Assembly: GCF_002161215.1 (NCBI RefSeq)
Contig: NZ_NFMB01000005.1
Span: 62,001-126,000 of the forward strand
Reading direction: 5' to 3'
DNA from: Flavonifractor sp. An10
Lineage (GTDB): Bacteria; Bacillota; Clostridia; Oscillospirales; Oscillospiraceae
DNA length: 64,000 nt
The notes under the pieces were generated by a model. The model saw nothing but the letters and a program-made list of their open reading frames with translations, was not told where the DNA came from and ran no database searches. Below are positions 43,246 through 51,407 of this stretch, one piece after another (positions within the stretch are counted from its first letter, which is position 1; every line of letters begins with the position of its first letter). Made by a program: the position numbers and the translations under genes.

Positions 43246-43273
43246 ATTATATGCTTATATGTTCAAATGTCAA
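43246..43273 (-). promoter_or_regulatory. Promoter/operator of the metal-efflux operon
   Basis: Minus strand TTGACA (43268-43273), 16 bp, TATAAT (43246-43251). ATATGTT/AACATAT-type inverted sequences (43219-43225 and 43257-43264) surround the -10, typical of ArsR-family operators. Confidence 0.75.
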
Positions 43274-43290
43274 GAGAAAAATAAAATGGA

Positions 43291-43319
43291 TTGACTACCT
43301 TTTTCTTAGAGGGTATGAT
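43291..43319 (+). promoter_or_regulatory. Malic enzyme promoter
   Basis: TTGACT (43291-43296), 17 bp, TATGAT (43314-43319). Its -35 lies 18 bp from that of the divergent metal operon. Confidence 0.7.
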
Positions 43320-43352
43320 ACCAGTAAAGCATCATGAAGGAGTGTGACAGCC

Positions 43353-44531
43353 ATGACCCCCATTGCGGAGGAGAGTCTGAAGTTCCACTATGAAAAAAAA
43401 GGCAAGATTGAGGTGGTCTCCACCGTCCAGGTGCGGGACGCCCACGATCTCTCCCTGGCCTATACCCCCGGCGTGGCCCAGCCCTGCCTGGAGATCCAGA
43501 AGGATGTGAACAAGAGCTATGAGCTGACCCGGCGGTGGAATCTGTGCCTGGTGGTCACCGACGGCTCGGCGGTGCTGGGCCTGGGGGACATCGGCCCCGA
43601 GGCGGGCATGCCGGTGATGGAGGGCAAATGCGTGCTCTTCAAGCAGTTCGGCGGGGTGGACGCCTTCCCCCTGTGCGTCAAGAGCCACGACGTGGACGAG
43701 ATCGTCCGCACCATCCAGCTCATCTCCGGCTCCTTCGGGGGCGTCAACCTGGAGGACATCTCCGCCCCCCGGTGCTTTGAGATCGAGCAGAAGCTGAAGG
43801 AGTGCTGCGACATCCCCATCTTCCACGACGACCAGCACGGCACCGCCGTGATCACCCTGGCGGGGCTCACCAACGCCCTGAAGGTGGTGGGCAAGAAAAA
43901 AGAGGACGTGAGGGTGGTCATCAACGGCGCGGGGGCGGCGGGGCTGTCCGTGTGCCGGCTGCTGCTGGCGGCGGGCTTCCGGCACATCACCCTGTGCGAC
44001 AAGAGCGGCATCCTCTGCCACGGCGTCACCCAGGGGATGAACCCCTACATGGCCCGGATGGCGGAGGTGACCAATCTGGAGCGGAAGACCGGCCTGCTCG
44101 CCGACGCCCTGGTTGGCGCCGACGTGTTCCTGGGCTACTCCGCCCCCAACCTGGTCACCGCCGACATGGTGCGCACCATGAACCGGGACGCCATCATCTT
44201 CGCCTGCGCCAACCCCACCCCCGAGATCTTCCCCGAGGAGGCCAGGGCCGGCGGCGCGGCGGTGGTGTCCACCGGCCGGAGCGACTACCCCAACCAGATC
44301 AACAATGTGATGGTCTTCCCCGGCATCTTCCGGGGGGCCTTCGACGTGCGGGCCAGGGACATCAACGAGGAGATGAAGATGGCCGCCGCTCAGGCCCTGG
44401 CGGGACTGGTCTCCGACGGGGAGCTCTCCCCCGACCACATCATCCCGCCCGTCTTTGACCCCCGGGCCGCCGCCGCCGTGGCCGCCGCCGTGGCCCAGGC
44501 CGCCCGGGACACCGGCGTGGCCCGCATCTGA
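43353..44531 (+). CDS. NAD(P)-dependent malic enzyme
   Basis: 392 residues, the short bacterial type. SLAYTPGVAQPC, GSAVLGLGDIGPEAGMPVME, IFHDDQHGTAVI and GAGAAG. Converts malate to pyruvate, CO2 and NAD(P)H. ATG 43353 has AAGGAG 10 nt upstream; the in-frame GTG at 43344 is too close. Alone on the plus strand; the IclR gene follows with a 179-bp gap. Confidence 0.94.
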   Translation: MTPIAEESLKFHYEKKGKIEVVSTVQVRDAHDLSLAYTPGVAQPCLEIQKDVNKSYELTRRWNLCLVVTDGSAVLGLGDIGPEAGMPVMEGKCVLFKQFGGVDAFPLCVKSHDVDEIVRTIQLISGSFGGVNLEDISAPRCFEIEQKLKECCDIPIFHDDQHGTAVITLAGLTNALKVVGKKKEDVRVVINGAGAAGLSVCRLLLAAGFRHITLCDKSGILCHGVTQGMNPYMARMAEVTNLERKTGLLADALVGADVFLGYSAPNLVTADMVRTMNRDAIIFACANPTPEIFPEEARAGGAAVVSTGRSDYPNQINNVMVFPGIFRGAFDVRARDINEEMKMAAAQALAGLVSDGELSPDHIIPPVFDPRAAAAVAAAVAQAARDTGVARI

Positions 44532-44710
44532 GCCGCCGCATGGCGGAGGCCCCCGCCGTCCCTTCTGCAGGGGTCTGCGGGTATCGGCAGGGTCAAATTC
44601 GGTCGGAATTTTGTAAATTTTGGCCAAATTTAGGATGAATTTAGTTGCAGTGCATTCTTTTCCATGGTATAATTTTACAAGCTTTATGCCTGGCCGGAAG
44701 GGAGTGCATC

Positions 44711-45490
44711 ATGAAGGTTAAACGCTCCAAGATCAACCAGTCCCTCGAAAAGACCATCCAGCTTGTGGAGACCATGGCCAGAGGGCAGGGTTCCATGCGC
44801 CTCCAGGACATCGCAAACCAGTGCGGCATGCCCCCCAGCACGGCCCTGCGGATGCTCAACACCCTGCTGGTTCACGGATATGTCCTCCAGGATCCGATAA
44901 CCCAGCAGTACGCCCTGTCCCTGCGCTTTTCCCGGCTGGGCGTCCTGGTGCGGCAGCAGACCGACCTGCTGCAGCTGGCCCGGCCGTTCCTGCGTGAGCT
45001 GGCCGACCGCTGCCGGGACACGGTGTGCCTGATCGCGCCGGACGGGGACGACGCCCTCTGTGTGGAGACCGCGCCGGGCCCGGATGGCCTTCTCCTGGTT
45101 CACCAGCAGGCCGGTGCCAGGGTTCCCCTGCACACCTCGGCGGCGGGCAAGCTGCTGCTGCTCAATTTCAGCAACCAGAGGCTCAATGAATATCTGAACC
45201 GCTGCGGGCAGACCGCGGTCACCCCCCGCACCATCACCGGTCGGGAGGCCCTGCTGGAGGAGCTGGAGCGCACCCGCGCCCGGGGCTACGGCCTGGAGGA
45301 TGAGGAGCGGGAGCTGGGGGCCCGGACGGTGTCCGCCCCGGTGCGGGACTTCACCGGCCAGATCGCGGCGGGGCTGAGCGTGTCCGCCCCCACCGCCCGG
45401 ATGCCCGCCCGCCGGATGGAGGAGCTGATTCCCCTCCTGCTGGAGACGGCGGGCCGCCTGTCCCGGATCCTGGCCTGCGATACGCCGTAG
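44711..45490 (+). CDS. IclR family transcriptional regulator
   Basis: 259 residues. N-terminal winged HTH (RLQDIANQCGMPPSTALRML) and the effector domain (VPLHTSAAGKLLLLNF, GYGLEDEERELGARTVSAPV). Normal length. GGGAG lies 8 nt before the ATG. Targets are unknown; the neighbouring malic enzyme is a candidate. Confidence 0.92.
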   Translation: MKVKRSKINQSLEKTIQLVETMARGQGSMRLQDIANQCGMPPSTALRMLNTLLVHGYVLQDPITQQYALSLRFSRLGVLVRQQTDLLQLARPFLRELADRCRDTVCLIAPDGDDALCVETAPGPDGLLLVHQQAGARVPLHTSAAGKLLLLNFSNQRLNEYLNRCGQTAVTPRTITGREALLEELERTRARGYGLEDEERELGARTVSAPVRDFTGQIAAGLSVSAPTARMPARRMEELIPLLLETAGRLSRILACDTP

Positions 45491-45519
45491 GGCTGCCGCC
45501 CGCACCAACACGAGTTTGC

Positions 45520-45551
45520 AAAACAGCCGCCCCGACCGGGGCGGCTGTTTT
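45520..45551 (+). terminator. Terminator of the IclR gene
   Basis: AAAACAGCCGCCCC and complement with a 4-nt loop; A/T tails on both sides let it serve the convergent MerR gene too. Confidence 0.8.
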
Positions 45552-45566
45552 GTGGTTTGGGTGCGG

Positions 45567-46325
45567 TTACCCGGCCCAGTGGAGCACCGCGTCCCGGAGG
45601 AAGCGGGCGCAGCCGGGCACGTCCTTGTCGTAGTAGGCGGCAAACCGCTCGTCCGCCACGTACAGCTCCGCAATGCCCCGGTGTTTGGCCGGGTCATAGG
45701 GGCCGCCGCTCATGGACAGCCAGCGGCGGTGCAGCTGGGTGACGGCCTGTCCCTCCGCCCCCGCCGGGTCGGCCCCGGAGCGGACGGCGGCCTCCAGCCT
45801 CCCCTGGAGCTCCTCCCCCAGGTTCTTCCACGCCTCGTATTTCTCCGGGGTCAGCTCCAGCACCGCGTGCTGGGCGGCGTCCACCATTCTGTCCCCGTAC
45901 TTCTCCCGGGCCTCCCGGCCGTAGATCCGCTCATGCCAGTCCACGGCTCTCTGCTTGAAGGCCTCAAATTTCTCCGCGTCGTTCATGATCTCGCTCCTTT
46001 CCTGTTTCCGGATGGTAGTCTTCACCGACCGGATCAGCCCCTCCAGGCGCGCCCGCTCCCCCTCCAGGGCGGCCAGGTGCCCCCGCAGGGCCGCCAGCCG
46101 GTCGAAGGACGGGTCGTCCAGGCTGGCCTTGATCTGCTCCAGCGGCACCCCCAGGGCCCGGTAGTACAGGATGTCCTGGAGCCGGTCTACCTGGGCGGGG
46201 CCATAGTAGCGGTATCCGTTCTCCCCCACCCGGCCGGGTTTCAGCAGGCCGATGCGGTCGTACCACCGCAGGGTGCGCGGCGTTACCCCCGACAGCTCCG
46301 CCAGGGCTTGTACGGTATATTCCAT
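45567..46325 (-). CDS. MerR family regulator with TipAS effector domain
   Basis: 252 residues. MerR domain (EYTVQALAELSGVTPRTLRW, YDRIGLLKPGRVGENGYRYY), a coiled-coil linker (about 75-110) and a TipAS domain (from about 125) of the TipA/Mta/SkgA type that binds bulky antibiotics. ATG at 46325 with GGAGGG upstream. Its own promoter has the 19-bp spacer that such proteins remodel, so autoactivation is likely. Confidence 0.92.
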   Translation of the reverse strand: MEYTVQALAELSGVTPRTLRWYDRIGLLKPGRVGENGYRYYGPAQVDRLQDILYYRALGVPLEQIKASLDDPSFDRLAALRGHLAALEGERARLEGLIRSVKTTIRKQERSEIMNDAEKFEAFKQRAVDWHERIYGREAREKYGDRMVDAAQHAVLELTPEKYEAWKNLGEELQGRLEAAVRSGADPAGAEGQAVTQLHRRWLSMSGGPYDPAKHRGIAELYVADERFAAYYDKDVPGCARFLRDAVLHWAG

Positions 46326-46348
46326 GGCGCTTTCCCTCCTTCGCCTCC

Positions 46349-46379
46349 AGCATAGCCCTTGACGCCGCGTCAAAGTCAA
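46349..46379 (-). promoter_or_regulatory. MerR-type promoter with palindromic 19-bp spacer
   Basis: Minus strand TTGACT (46374-46379), 19 bp, TATGCT (46349-46354). The palindrome TTGACGC-C-GCGTCAA (46359-46373) lies inside the spacer. Confidence 0.8.
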
Positions 46380-46463
46380 GCATCTTTTTGCAGATTATGT
46401 TATACTAAATTTCAAAGGCGGGGGCAAGCCCCCGCCCTACAGAAGATAGGAAGGAGCTGTGCT

Positions 46464-46793
46464 ATGGAATTTTCTTACTGCAAGCTGGAGATCTTTGTGC
46501 CGGAAAGCCACCTGGAGCAGATCCGGTCGGCCCTGCGCTCGGTGGACGCGGGGCACATCGGGAACTATGACAGCTGCCTGTCCTACCACCCGGTCACCGG
46601 CTGCTGGCGGCCCCTGGAGGGCACCCACCCCTGGCTGGGACAGGCGGGGGAGCTGTGCACCGCGCCGGAGCTGAAGGTGGAGGTCACCTGCCGGGCGGAG
46701 CAGGCGGAGGCCGCCATCGCCGCCGTCAAGGCCGCCCACCCCTACGAGGAGCCGGTGATCAACGCCATCCCCCTGTGGCGGACGGGGCTGTAG
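46464..46793 (+). CDS. YqfO/NIF3-insert (CutA-like) domain protein
   Basis: 109 residues. Matches the domain found inserted in NIF3/YqfO proteins: KLEIFVPESHLEQIRSAL, GHIGNYDSC, RPLEGTHPWLG and HPYEEPVINAIPL. Stand-alone versions exist; function unproven, perhaps metal or ligand binding. AAGGAGC precedes the ATG. Confidence 0.85.
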   Translation: MEFSYCKLEIFVPESHLEQIRSALRSVDAGHIGNYDSCLSYHPVTGCWRPLEGTHPWLGQAGELCTAPELKVEVTCRAEQAEAAIAAVKAAHPYEEPVINAIPLWRTGL

Positions 46794-46874
46794 CCTCTCC
46801 CCCCGCCTTCGCCTTGACGGGGCGGCGGCGCGGGGGTATGATAGGGGAAAGGAATGGAAGAGGAGGATCCTGCC

Positions 46875-47957
46875 ATGAAACGTGCGTCCCTGGCCGCCCT
46901 GGCCGCCCTGCTCCTGCTGCTCCCCGCCTGCGGCTCCCCGGAGCCGGAGCCAACCCCCACACCCACGCCCACCCCCGTGGCCACACCCACGCCGGAACCC
47001 ACGCCCACGCCCTATAACGGCCCGGTGAGCCCCCTCAGCGGCCTGCCCATGGGGGAGGAGTGGGTCAACCGCCGCCCGGTTGCGGTCATGCTCAACAATT
47101 TGAAGGAGGCCCTGCCCCAGCTGGGCCAGTCCATGGCAGATATCATCTACGAGGTGCCCGCCGAGGGGGGCATCACCCGCATGCTGGGGGTGTACCAGTC
47201 CCTGGACGGGGTGGGCACCATTGGCTCCATCCGCTCCGCCCGGCCCTATTACCTGGAGCTGGCCCTGGGCCATGACGCCATCTTCCTCCACGCCGGGGGC
47301 AGCGTGGACGCCTATGACAAAATCCGCCAGTGGGGGGTGCCCGCCCTGGACGCGGTGAACGGCCCCTATCTGGGCAGCAGCCCGGGCTCCAACCTGATGT
47401 GGCGGGATCCGGAGCGCCGCAAGAGCTACAGCCTGGAGCACACGGTAGTCACCACCGGGGAGACCATTATGGAGCTGCTGCCCACCTACAGCCTGCGGCT
47501 GGAGCACGAGGAGGGCTACACCTACGACATGGACTTCGTGTCCGACGGCACCCCGGCAAACGGCGCCCCCGCCGGCACCATCACCGTCCCCGTGTCCCAC
47601 TACAAGACCGGGGTGTTTACTTACGACGAGGACAGCGGCCTCTACCTGGTGGAGGAGTATGGCCAGCCTTATCTCGACGGCAACACCGGCGAACAGGTGG
47701 GGGTGACCAACGTGGTGGTGCTCAAGACCGCCTGCCGCTATACCGGCGACAGCCTGGGCCACATCACCGTGGATCTGGACGGGGAGGGCACCGGCTATTT
47801 CGCCTGCGGCGGCCAGGCCATCGAGATCGCCTGGAGCAAGGACGCCCCCTACGGCCAGTTGCGCTACTACGACCTGGGCGGCTCTCCCCTCTCCTTCGGC
47901 GTGGGCCGCACCTATGTGGTGATCGTCCCCCTGGACTGTGACATCTCCTTCTCCTGA
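46875..47957 (+). CDS. DUF3048 (YerB-type) lipoprotein
   Basis: 360 residues. Lipoprotein signal with LPAC (Cys19), a Pro/Thr repeat linker (PEPEPTPTPTPTPVATPTP), then two DUF3048 domains (PVAVMLNNLKEALPQLGQSM, IGSIRSARPYYLELALGHD). Outer-surface lipoprotein of unknown function. GGAGG stands 8 nt before the ATG. Confidence 0.92.
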   Translation: MKRASLAALAALLLLLPACGSPEPEPTPTPTPTPVATPTPEPTPTPYNGPVSPLSGLPMGEEWVNRRPVAVMLNNLKEALPQLGQSMADIIYEVPAEGGITRMLGVYQSLDGVGTIGSIRSARPYYLELALGHDAIFLHAGGSVDAYDKIRQWGVPALDAVNGPYLGSSPGSNLMWRDPERRKSYSLEHTVVTTGETIMELLPTYSLRLEHEEGYTYDMDFVSDGTPANGAPAGTITVPVSHYKTGVFTYDEDSGLYLVEEYGQPYLDGNTGEQVGVTNVVVLKTACRYTGDSLGHITVDLDGEGTGYFACGGQAIEIAWSKDAPYGQLRYYDLGGSPLSFGVGRTYVVIVPLDCDISFS

Positions 47958-47964
47958 TTGAAAA

Positions 47965-47994
47965 AATCCCCCCTGGAGCTCTCCAGGGGGGATT
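47965..47994 (-). terminator. Terminator after the split cysteine-rich gene
   Basis: AATCCCCCCTGGA and complement; six T follow on the minus strand. Serves the gene at 48001, and possibly the convergent lipoprotein gene. Confidence 0.8.
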
Positions 47995-48000
47995 GCTGCC

Positions 48001-48376
48001 TCAGCCGCAGCAGCTCTTGAGATCCCGGCAGTTGTCCGGGATGGGCGCGGGGCTGTTGGGCGGGAAGAACTCGTTGACCGGGAACTTCACGTGGCGGAAG
48101 ATCTCGCAGGGATCGTCCTCGCAGCCGCCGCAGGTGCACTCCTTCTCCGGCATGCAGTAGTCGTACACCGGCATCAGCAGCTGGGCATCCCGCTCCAGCC
48201 GGACGATGGAGAACTGGCCCAGGGTGACGTAGATGCGCTTGCCGTCGCTGCCGAAGCAGAGGTCGCAGCCGAAGCAGGCGCACACGCAGGGGGGCAGCTC
48301 GGTGAGCTCGCAGTCGCAGGGGCGGCACTCGCACACGTCCACCAGCTTCATGTTGAGCACGATGGGATCCACCGCC
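48001..48376 (-). pseudogene. Cysteine-rich conserved protein, 3' part, split by the element
   Basis: C-terminal ~124 codons. Very Cys-rich: VDVCECRPCDCELTELPP, CVCACFGCDLCF, CTCGGCEDDPC, LKSCCG. It has no start of its own at the junction. Joined to 60571-61025 at the core it gives one frame (..TAVVE-AVDPIVL..), 276 codons in total. See the 5' part for the rest of the family description. Confidence 0.9.
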
Positions 48377-48381
48377 TCCAC
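48377..48381 (+). repeat. attL core
   Basis: TCCAC, repeated at 60571-60575. Only these five bases are shared across the junctions, as expected for a large serine integrase. Confidence 0.85.
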
Positions 48382-48405
48382 TATCCGCACCAAATAGGTA
48401 AATGG

Positions 48406-49914
48406 TCAAAAGGTATCCAGGTCATCCAGTTTCTTTAGGACAATGCGGACATTTCCGTCTCTATTAACGCTGATATGGTCAATAATCTTGCGTAAATCCA
48501 CATTTGTCACGGTTTCCAACTGCAAGAACCGCTCAATCTCCTGTATGTACTGTTCCACAAAACGGCCTGAATCCTCTTTGACCGCCAGGAAATGCTCATA
48601 TTGCTTTAAGTCATAGTCCAGTGACTCCAATTCTTCAAGGATGCTTGCAGTGTGCTTTTTTAGTTCGTTCATTGTGATAATCTCATTGGCGTACATTTCC
48701 TGGTATCGCTCTTTTTTCGCCAGTAAAGATTTCTGCCGCCGTTCAATTTTGACCCTATCATCCGAAGATTGCCCACTGGAAAGACGCTTTTCTATGTCGG
48801 ACAGTATTCCAGAAATGAAGTTGCCCTTGTCATGAATAAGGGATGTAAAATACACCTGTATCTCTGTTAGGAGTTCCGCTTCGTTCAGTGTTATATTGTT
48901 GTCGCACCGTTCAGCGGTGAACTGGTCATTTGTGGTGCATTTCCAATATATGCGAGTGTTCTTGTAGGTGTAATGTTTCTGGCAGAAAGAGCGTCCGCAG
49001 TGCTCACACTTGATAAGGGTGCTGAATAGGTGCTTCGTACTGTACCTGGCCCCTCTAAACGGCTCCCCGCTATCATACTGCGCCCGGCGTTGGTTTAGCT
49101 GTGCCTGCGCCTGTTCAAATACCTCCGGCGGAATAATGGCCCACTCCGGTCTTTCGTGGTGGAAGTGCTCTTCGGCTGGTATATGTACTTGTTTCCCGGT
49201 TAGGTAGTCCGCTATCTCATACTTATGATTGATATAATGGCCGCAATAGATGGAATTGGTCAGCACACGCCGAACTGCTCGGGGATTCCAGTCACACTTA
49301 AACTTGGTTTTGCGCTGGCTTTGATTTAACCGCAAGCTGATAGTCCGACACCCAAGCCCTTCTTCCAGGTAAAGCCGGTAAATTTCCCTTACCGTTTGTG
49401 CCTCCTGGCTGTTTATCACAAGGGTAAAATTATCAATGCGGTCATAGCCAAAAATCCTCTGCGGGACCCTGCCTTTTTGGGCATTTATCTTCTTTCCGAA
49501 CTTTACCCGCTTGGATAGATTTGCGCTCTCCTCCTGCGCCATAGCCCCGAAAATGGTAAGAACAAATTCAGAATCCGAAAAAGTTTCCATGTTCGCTGTA
49601 ATAAACATGGTATTGATACCTAATGCTTTTAACTCTCGGATACTTTGCAAAAAATCAACGGTATTTCTGGCAAAACGGGAAATGTCCTTCACGACTACGG
49701 CCTCAAACAATCCAAGTTTGGCATCTTTCATCAACCGCAGAAATTCACTTCGCTTCCGCAGACTTGTTCCTGTAATCCCCTCGTCTGCATACACTTTACG
49801 CAAATTGTGACCGTTTTTCTGCGCATACTCCCCGAAGAATTGCTTTTGGTGTTCCAGGCTGTCTACCTGTTCTTCTTTGTCCGTGGACACACGGCAATAA
49901 GCTACTATATTCAA
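48406..49914 (-). CDS. Large serine recombinase (integrase/excisionase)
   Basis: 502 residues from TTG 49912-49914 (GGAG 10 nt upstream), which gives the standard N-terminus NIVAYCRVSTD with catalytic Ser10; an in-frame GTG at 49953 is possible. Resolvase domain (DISRFARNTVDF), recombinase domain (RIFGYDRIDNFTL, RLNQSQRKTKFKCDWNPRAV), zinc ribbon (LIKCEHCGRSFCQKHYTYKN) and a C-terminal coiled coil. It cuts at a central dinucleotide in attB/attP. Adjacent to attL, so it is this element's integrase. Confidence 0.94.
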   Translation of the reverse strand: MNIVAYCRVSTDKEEQVDSLEHQKQFFGEYAQKNGHNLRKVYADEGITGTSLRKRSEFLRLMKDAKLGLFEAVVVKDISRFARNTVDFLQSIRELKALGINTMFITANMETFSDSEFVLTIFGAMAQEESANLSKRVKFGKKINAQKGRVPQRIFGYDRIDNFTLVINSQEAQTVREIYRLYLEEGLGCRTISLRLNQSQRKTKFKCDWNPRAVRRVLTNSIYCGHYINHKYEIADYLTGKQVHIPAEEHFHHERPEWAIIPPEVFEQAQAQLNQRRAQYDSGEPFRGARYSTKHLFSTLIKCEHCGRSFCQKHYTYKNTRIYWKCTTNDQFTAERCDNNITLNEAELLTEIQVYFTSLIHDKGNFISGILSDIEKRLSSGQSSDDRVKIERRQKSLLAKKERYQEMYANEIITMNELKKHTASILEELESLDYDLKQYEHFLAVKEDSGRFVEQYIQEIERFLQLETVTNVDLRKIIDHISVNRDGNVRIVLKKLDDLDTF

Positions 49915-50025
49915 ATTGTTGGTTGCTCCTTTCATCAACCAACTCATATCCACATCGGATTATAGCATAAAAAGCAAAGGAGATAAAGGCTTGTCGGCCC
50001 TTATCCCCGTGGTATGAGTTAGTAT

Positions 50026-50325
50026 TTAATTTTCACTTGCGCTGTGATAAGGTGAATCCAACATTGCCAGTAGCTTTTCAAAAATGATTTGCCGTAAAAT
50101 ATCTTCAACTGCCTTGTTTTCACTGTTTGGATTGACAAAGGTATACTTGACCTCCACGCTGTTCTTCCTCGTAGGATACGCCCCCTCTCTGGTAAGAGTA
50201 TATGGGCGATATACCTCTATCATGCTAAAATAGCCTTTCAATCTGGTTATCACTCCAACCCGCTCTCCTGCCTTCGGCGAGGATACGTCCCACTTAACAG
50301 CGGCAAAATAAGTCAAGTGGTTCAA
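50026..50325 (-). CDS. Hypothetical protein, start unclear
   Basis: 99 residues from TTG 50325, but with no ribosome site. The open frame extends about 18 codons further (..SWRKINRFDHLN..) to a stop near 50380 without any ATG, so the gene may be 5'-truncated or use a rare start. Contains VGVITRLKGYFSMIEVYRPY and a C-terminal helix. No family recognised. Confidence 0.5.
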   Translation of the reverse strand: MNHLTYFAAVKWDVSSPKAGERVGVITRLKGYFSMIEVYRPYTLTREGAYPTRKNSVEVKYTFVNPNSENKAVEDILRQIIFEKLLAMLDSPYHSASEN

Positions 50326-50526
50326 ATGGTCAAAGCGATTTATTTTGCGCCAGCTTCCGGCGTGGCGGCTCTACACCCAATAATATGGGGGATTTCTTCA
50401 TTTCTTCGGATAAAGCCTCAAAAGTCCTTAACCATCAGCATTTCTCTGGACAAAATCATTGATTTTCAAATTGATAAGCCGTTGTGGCACAATCATTGCT
50501 TGTCCAGAAAACAAAATGTTGACAGC

Positions 50527-51342
50527 TTATTCAAATAATTGAAAAGCCTCTATTGGATTAGATGCAACTACTTCCTGCGCCTTAATTGATTCCAAGACAT
50601 TCTCTGTATAACTGCCGCTATTGTTTGAGCGCCATTTTCTCCGGTTATCTCTCATGGGCAATACTATATCTTTCCCCATAAAGGTAATTCGTCTATTTAC
50701 GATACTGTTGAGGCATTTTACAAAAGTGTCAGCATCTTCACACCTGAAACGCTGGAGAACATCAAACTTCGGATTTCCAACAATCAGAGGTTTTCCACTT
50801 CCACCCAGCAGCCTATTTAGAACGCCTACCATAAGGCCACAAGTAACATTATGGCTCTCGTAATGTACCAGATAACGCCCATTAACGTAGCAAGCAACAA
50901 TTGCAGATGGTTTTTCTACCCTTGCTGTTATATCGCTTTTTTGACTATTTGTCGTTCGTTTCATAAGAGACAGATTAAGCGTCGTATTATTCCTTATATG
51001 GTTGTCCAGATGGTCAGCACTAAGCCCATACCTTTCCTTAAACTCAAAGTAGCCTTGCATATCTTCAAGAAATGTTTCTGTATTAACCATTCCCATGTAA
51101 CAAGCAATCGCTAAATCATACAGGTACATATTTTGGTCTGTTCCATGATTATAGATTTTTATCCTCAATCGGCCATCATCACGAAACGGCCTTAATCTGT
51201 CCAGGCACAAAATTTCATATAAAGTCTGGTTGTAAGTCAGATAATCCTGTACGCCATCCAGTTTTAGCGTGTAGATGATTTTCCCATCTACAATCTCAAT
51301 CTTCCTCGTATTGCTCTCCTGTGAACTCGTGTTTTTTATCAC
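50527..51342 (-). CDS. Hypothetical protein with HNH-like motif
   Basis: 271 residues. Middle segment LSADHLDNHIRNNTTLNLSL then MKRTTNSQKSD resembles the D-H-x-D-x(3)-N-N..N-L core of HNH/AP2-type homing proteins; the full nuclease triad is not assured. N-terminal region (IEIVDGKIIYTLKLDGVQDY) may be a beta domain. AT-rich coding unlike the host. Lies 65 bp after the P-loop ATPase gene, same strand. Confidence 0.7.
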   Translation of the reverse strand: MIKNTSSQESNTRKIEIVDGKIIYTLKLDGVQDYLTYNQTLYEILCLDRLRPFRDDGRLRIKIYNHGTDQNMYLYDLAIACYMGMVNTETFLEDMQGYFEFKERYGLSADHLDNHIRNNTTLNLSLMKRTTNSQKSDITARVEKPSAIVACYVNGRYLVHYESHNVTCGLMVGVLNRLLGGSGKPLIVGNPKFDVLQRFRCEDADTFVKCLNSIVNRRITFMGKDIVLPMRDNRRKWRSNNSGSYTENVLESIKAQEVVASNPIEAFQLFE

Positions 51343-51407
51343 ATAGACACCTCTTTATTGACCTTATTTTTACTTGTTCTCTTATTAAGAAAACAGGCTA
51401 GAAAAGC

